Origin: Dicaeum eximium
Taxonomy: Eukaryota; Chordata; Aves; Passeriformes; Dicaeidae
Assembly (NCBI GenBank): GCA_013396995.1
Contig: VWZP01004609.1
Location: 399,749 to 463,748, forward strand
Reading direction: 5' to 3'
DNA: 64,000 nt
How positions within the stretch are numbered: position 1 is the first letter of the stretch; each line of letters begins with the position of its first letter. A program made the translations under genes and the position numbers. The notes beneath the pieces are model-generated. The model was given only the letters and a program-made list of their open reading frames with translations. It made no database searches and was not told where the DNA came from. This document shows, piece after piece, positions 60,621 through 64,000 of this stretch.

Positions 60621-63600
60621 AAGGGGAAAGCTCTGCAACACTCATTCTGGGAAGTTTCCATTTGAATCGCTGCAAAGAGCAGTTTTTCCATGATAAACAG
60701 ATTGCTTCAGTTCCCCAGCAGCACTGGGGGGGTCACCGCCACCCCCTCCCTCCACGGGGCCCTGAGTCATCCTCCACCCCAAGGCTCAGCCAGGGGCCGA
60801 CTGGCGGGGCTGGGATGGGATGGGATGGGATGGCAGGGCTCGGGCGGGGTGGGCAGTGAGAGGTGCTCCGAGCAGCCTCCCATGCCAAGGGCAATTCAGC
60901 CCGGGAGCAGCTGGCACCTCCTTGAGGTCAAACGTTTGTCTGAAATGAAGAACCTGAGAAAACCCCTCCCCAGCCCCGTCCTGACCAGTGTGTGCAGAGT
61001 TCTGGGACTCCCTGGGGGGCACTGGGCTTTTCATTCCTGAACTGGGACTCCAGCACTGGTGGGGCAAACACTCGGTACAGGCAATGCTGATGAGAACCTT
61101 GCCTCCTGTGTCCCCACACCACCAGGAGCTCTGGATCACAGCCCCTCACGTTCCCCTGCAGCCCCAGAGCAGCACCCCAGCCCTGGCCGACCTTTGGGAG
61201 CAAATACCACTCATCTCCTCCCTGGGCTGACACCAAAACCAGCCCGGTGCTTCATGTCCCAGCCAGCTCCAAGGCAAACATCCAAGCAGCAGAGATCTGT
61301 GAGAGAGGAATCCCACTCCCTGTGCCTCTCTAATCTTGTGGCATAATGCATCCCGTGAAGTGCAGCCTGGATCCAGTCCAGCACTCACGGAAGGCAGTGA
61401 CAGACCTCCCACTGATTTCAATGGGAGCAGAGCGGGCTGGGGTTTAATCACTGTGGTACCAGCAGCAAGAGCTCGTCAGCCCCGGCATTTCTGAATACAT
61501 TAGAACGTGGTGCCTATGCCCATAGGTCACATTTCATCTCAAATCACAATGGATGCAAACCACTCAAACCCCACCAGCAGGTCCCCAGCCCCTGCCACAG
61601 CAGGAGGAGGGCACTGGGAAAGGCCCCCAGCATGGCCATAACCTTATTAATGATTCGGTGTCAAGAATAGAAATAAGAGTTAAATCTTCCCTAAGCTGCT
61701 CAGCTGCACTCTGGTGGTGTACACATCCTCAGGCAGCAGCACAAACACGAGCTCCGTGCTCACCCCATGACGCGGATAAGCAATATTTCAGCCCTAACAG
61801 TTTGCATATTCATCAGTCCTTTCAGAGCAGAATAGATCTCGGCCTTTTCTCTCACTGCCACGGCACGGAGGCGACCAGAGAGCAGCACGGAGGAGGGAAT
61901 GCTGCTGTGCTTCCAGCAGCACCATGGGCTGAGGCAAGGATGAAGCTGTGCTGCAGAGAGAAACTAAAATTATTCCTCTTGTGCGACAGCTCTGGCAGCC
62001 ACAGACCGTGGCCATTGCTCCGTGGGCTGAGCTGGCGTTCAGAAAACAACGTGAGAGCCCATCCTGGGTACTGCAGTAAAGAGCAGAGGTCAGAGAGGAG
62101 GTAAAATGGAGCTCTGGGGGCAAGTCCAAGGCTGTAGGGTCAAGTCAGCCCTTTCCCATCAGCACTGTCACCCCACAGAGGGTCACTCATGAACATGGGC
62201 CCAGCTGAGAGGACCGAGGGTCCACCCTACAGCAAACACCCACCTGCCTTAGCCAGGCCTGCCTGGTTGTAGGTGTGAAGGTTGTAGGTGCTTTTTTTTT
62301 TTGGACAGAGCCCAGCCAGCTCCCACTACCCCAAGGGCAGCAACAAGCACAGGATGAGCTGCGGGAGCTGCCTTTTATTTCCAGGCATTCCTGTTTCCAT
62401 CAGCTGTGTGGTATTACCCAGCCTGCTCCGTTTGCAGTTTTAACAAGGCACACGTGGTGGAAAACCCTTCCCAGGCAGAGCTTTCCTGTTTGGCCACGTC
62501 CAGAGGCACTGGGTGTGATGGCAGTAGTGCCTCCATGGGGTGATGTGCCTGGGGTGGAAACACACCTGGGAGAAGGACACATGGCTAAGAAATAAATGAT
62601 TCCACAACAGGTAGAAATATTCTCCTCCATTCCTTACACCCCAGCACGGTGGTGCCCCGGAGTGAGGGCACGGGCACCCGTGAGCCAGGGCAGAGGTGCC
62701 AGGCAGGGCCAGCAATGCTCACTGCAATTAGCAGCTCTCCACTGAGAGGCACTGGCAGAGTTCTCAAGTGCCTGAACCGCCCGCAGAAGGGCAGTGGGAA
62801 AGGTCTGGAACACGAGGGAGCAGCGAGAGCCGCATCTCCTGGCTCCGGCAGCGCGCCAGGGTTACAAAACACGGACACCCCGTGTCACATAGCGAGGGTC
62901 AGTGTCACCAGCCCCGCGGGCTACGGTTACACGGGCTGAGGCCAGCAGAGTCATCCTGCCTGCAGCCCTGCCGAGCTCTCCCCCGCTGCCCGGGCATTCC
63001 CAACCGGCTCCTTCCACCCCGAGCATCACACGAAATGTCTGAGGGGAAAAAAAAAGACTTGCTCAAGACCTGCTGCTTTTTCCACGCTGAAGCAGAAACA
63101 GCAATTATCTGGTTCAGTCTGGTGCTGCTGGCCTGGAACATGCCATGACAACGTGTTTCTCGTTTCAAAGCCTCTTTTGTACTAGGACACAGTTCAAGGG
63201 ATCTTGCAATGCCTGCATTTGTAAACACGCCGCACTTGCAGCTACACGCTCTGCAGATGAAAGGCCAGGCGGAGCACAAGGGCACTTCTCCCTCCGTGTG
63301 TCACGGCCGNAGCAGCTCCCGGGGTACATGCCTGTGAAAACCATCCAGTCCCACAGCGCTGGCTACGGGAGCTTTCCAAACAGGTGGTGAAAAGCTAAAA
63401 TTATGTGTCTGTGTGTCCTCACCGGGGTTAGGAAAGGCCCTGGCTCTCAGGAAGGCTCTCCCTGTGCCTCCACAGGGCTGGTATGAAACAGGACGGAGAC
63501 ATTAAAAAATTCAGGAGCATTTCTTTCCTTTTGAGGCAATCCTACGCTCCCTCTCAGCAAACCTCACTCAGCACCTCCACGACACCCTTTGATCTGCCTG

Positions 63601-64000
63601 ACCCCGCTGCCCCCTCGCACCCGCTCTTCACACACACTAACTTTTTTTTTTTTTTTTTTTTTTGCCCAAAATCATTGTATCCTGCTTGTCTGACTTCAAG
63701 GAGTCGCTCGGGAAGCCCTATTTATGGGTTGAAATGCTGCTGAAAGAGTTATTGCTGTGTTATTCAGCTGTTGTGCCAAGCCTGCATGGGGATCGGGTTT
63801 CTGCTGAAAGGGTGCCAGGCACGTCTTTTTCCAGGAACCAGCAGCCGTATTTAGCCTCCGGCTGCACATGAAAGACTGCAGTCGGAAACGTGACATTGTG
63901 TCAACATTTGAGGCAGGTCAGAGCTGGGTGAGACCATGAAAACAAGCCCGGGAACTCAGCACACCCCGGCGGGGCCGGCGGCACGGGCTGTCCCGGGCTG
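60621..64000. other. Intergenic, nothing recognised beyond simple repeats
   Basis: Contains a GGGAT run at about 60812-60833, a T run at 62291-62300, a single N at 63310, and a 21-base T tract at about 63643-63663. The last 60 bases turn CG-rich again. BHLHE40 would be expected to the right by synteny, but none of its coding sequence is here. Confidence 0.5.
63310..63310. other. Single-N contig join or ambiguous base
   Basis: One N within cacggccgNagcagctccc. Unlike 51137, I see no duplicated flank. Confidence 0.6.

Noticed and set aside
49906..64000. BHLHE40 coding exons
   Set aside because: Expected to the right by synteny, but no basic helix-loop-helix or Orange-domain sequence appears in any frame here.
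1..64000. tRNA, rRNA or microRNA genes
   Set aside because: I saw no tRNA B-box with a matching cloverleaf and no rRNA sequence. Hairpin scanning for microRNAs needs a folding program I could not run.

Overview
This window is vertebrate nuclear DNA, almost certainly from a bird and possibly a songbird. The evidence is two interrupted genes with GT/AG-bounded exons and short introns, scattered CR1-type LINE 3' fragments, GC-rich minisatellites, and assembly gaps that fall on CpG-dense first exons. No prokaryotic or phage organisation is present.

Both recognisable protein-coding genes are on the minus strand. ARL8B, a small Arf-like GTPase of lysosomes, has all seven coding exons between 49255 and 36729. 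They join into a complete 186-residue protein. EDEM1, an ER mannosidase-like lectin of glycoprotein ER-associated degradation, has twelve coding exons between the 29790-30237 gap and 20382. About 560 residues are visible, and the N-terminus with the signal anchor is lost in the gap. The ARL8B-then-EDEM1 order on one strand matches human 3p26. By that synteny BHLHE40 should lie to the right of this window, and nothing of it is seen here.

Layout: 1-17.8 kb is intergenic DNA downstream of EDEM1, with two minisatellites, a long purine tract, CR1 pieces and a possible LTR. 17.8-29.8 kb is EDEM1 with a probable 2.6 kb 3' UTR. 29.5-30.9 kb is the EDEM1 CpG-rich promoter region. 30.9-34.85 kb is the spacer between the genes. 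34.85-49.3 kb is ARL8B with a probable 1.9 kb 3' UTR and an 8.7 kb first intron. 49.3-64 kb is intergenic DNA upstream of ARL8B, with a promoter-side minisatellite, a 70-bp tandem repeat broken by a one-base gap, and a CpG-rich block at 59.45-60.62 kb that has no assigned gene.

The two proteins work in different compartments (lysosome positioning versus ER quality control); their adjacency is conserved synteny, not a pathway. I found no convincing novel biological system. The observations most worth checking are assembly artefacts (51137, 29505, 29790-30237), promoter-proximal repeats, the orphan CpG island, a local excess of CACGTG E-boxes, and alternative poly(A) sites.
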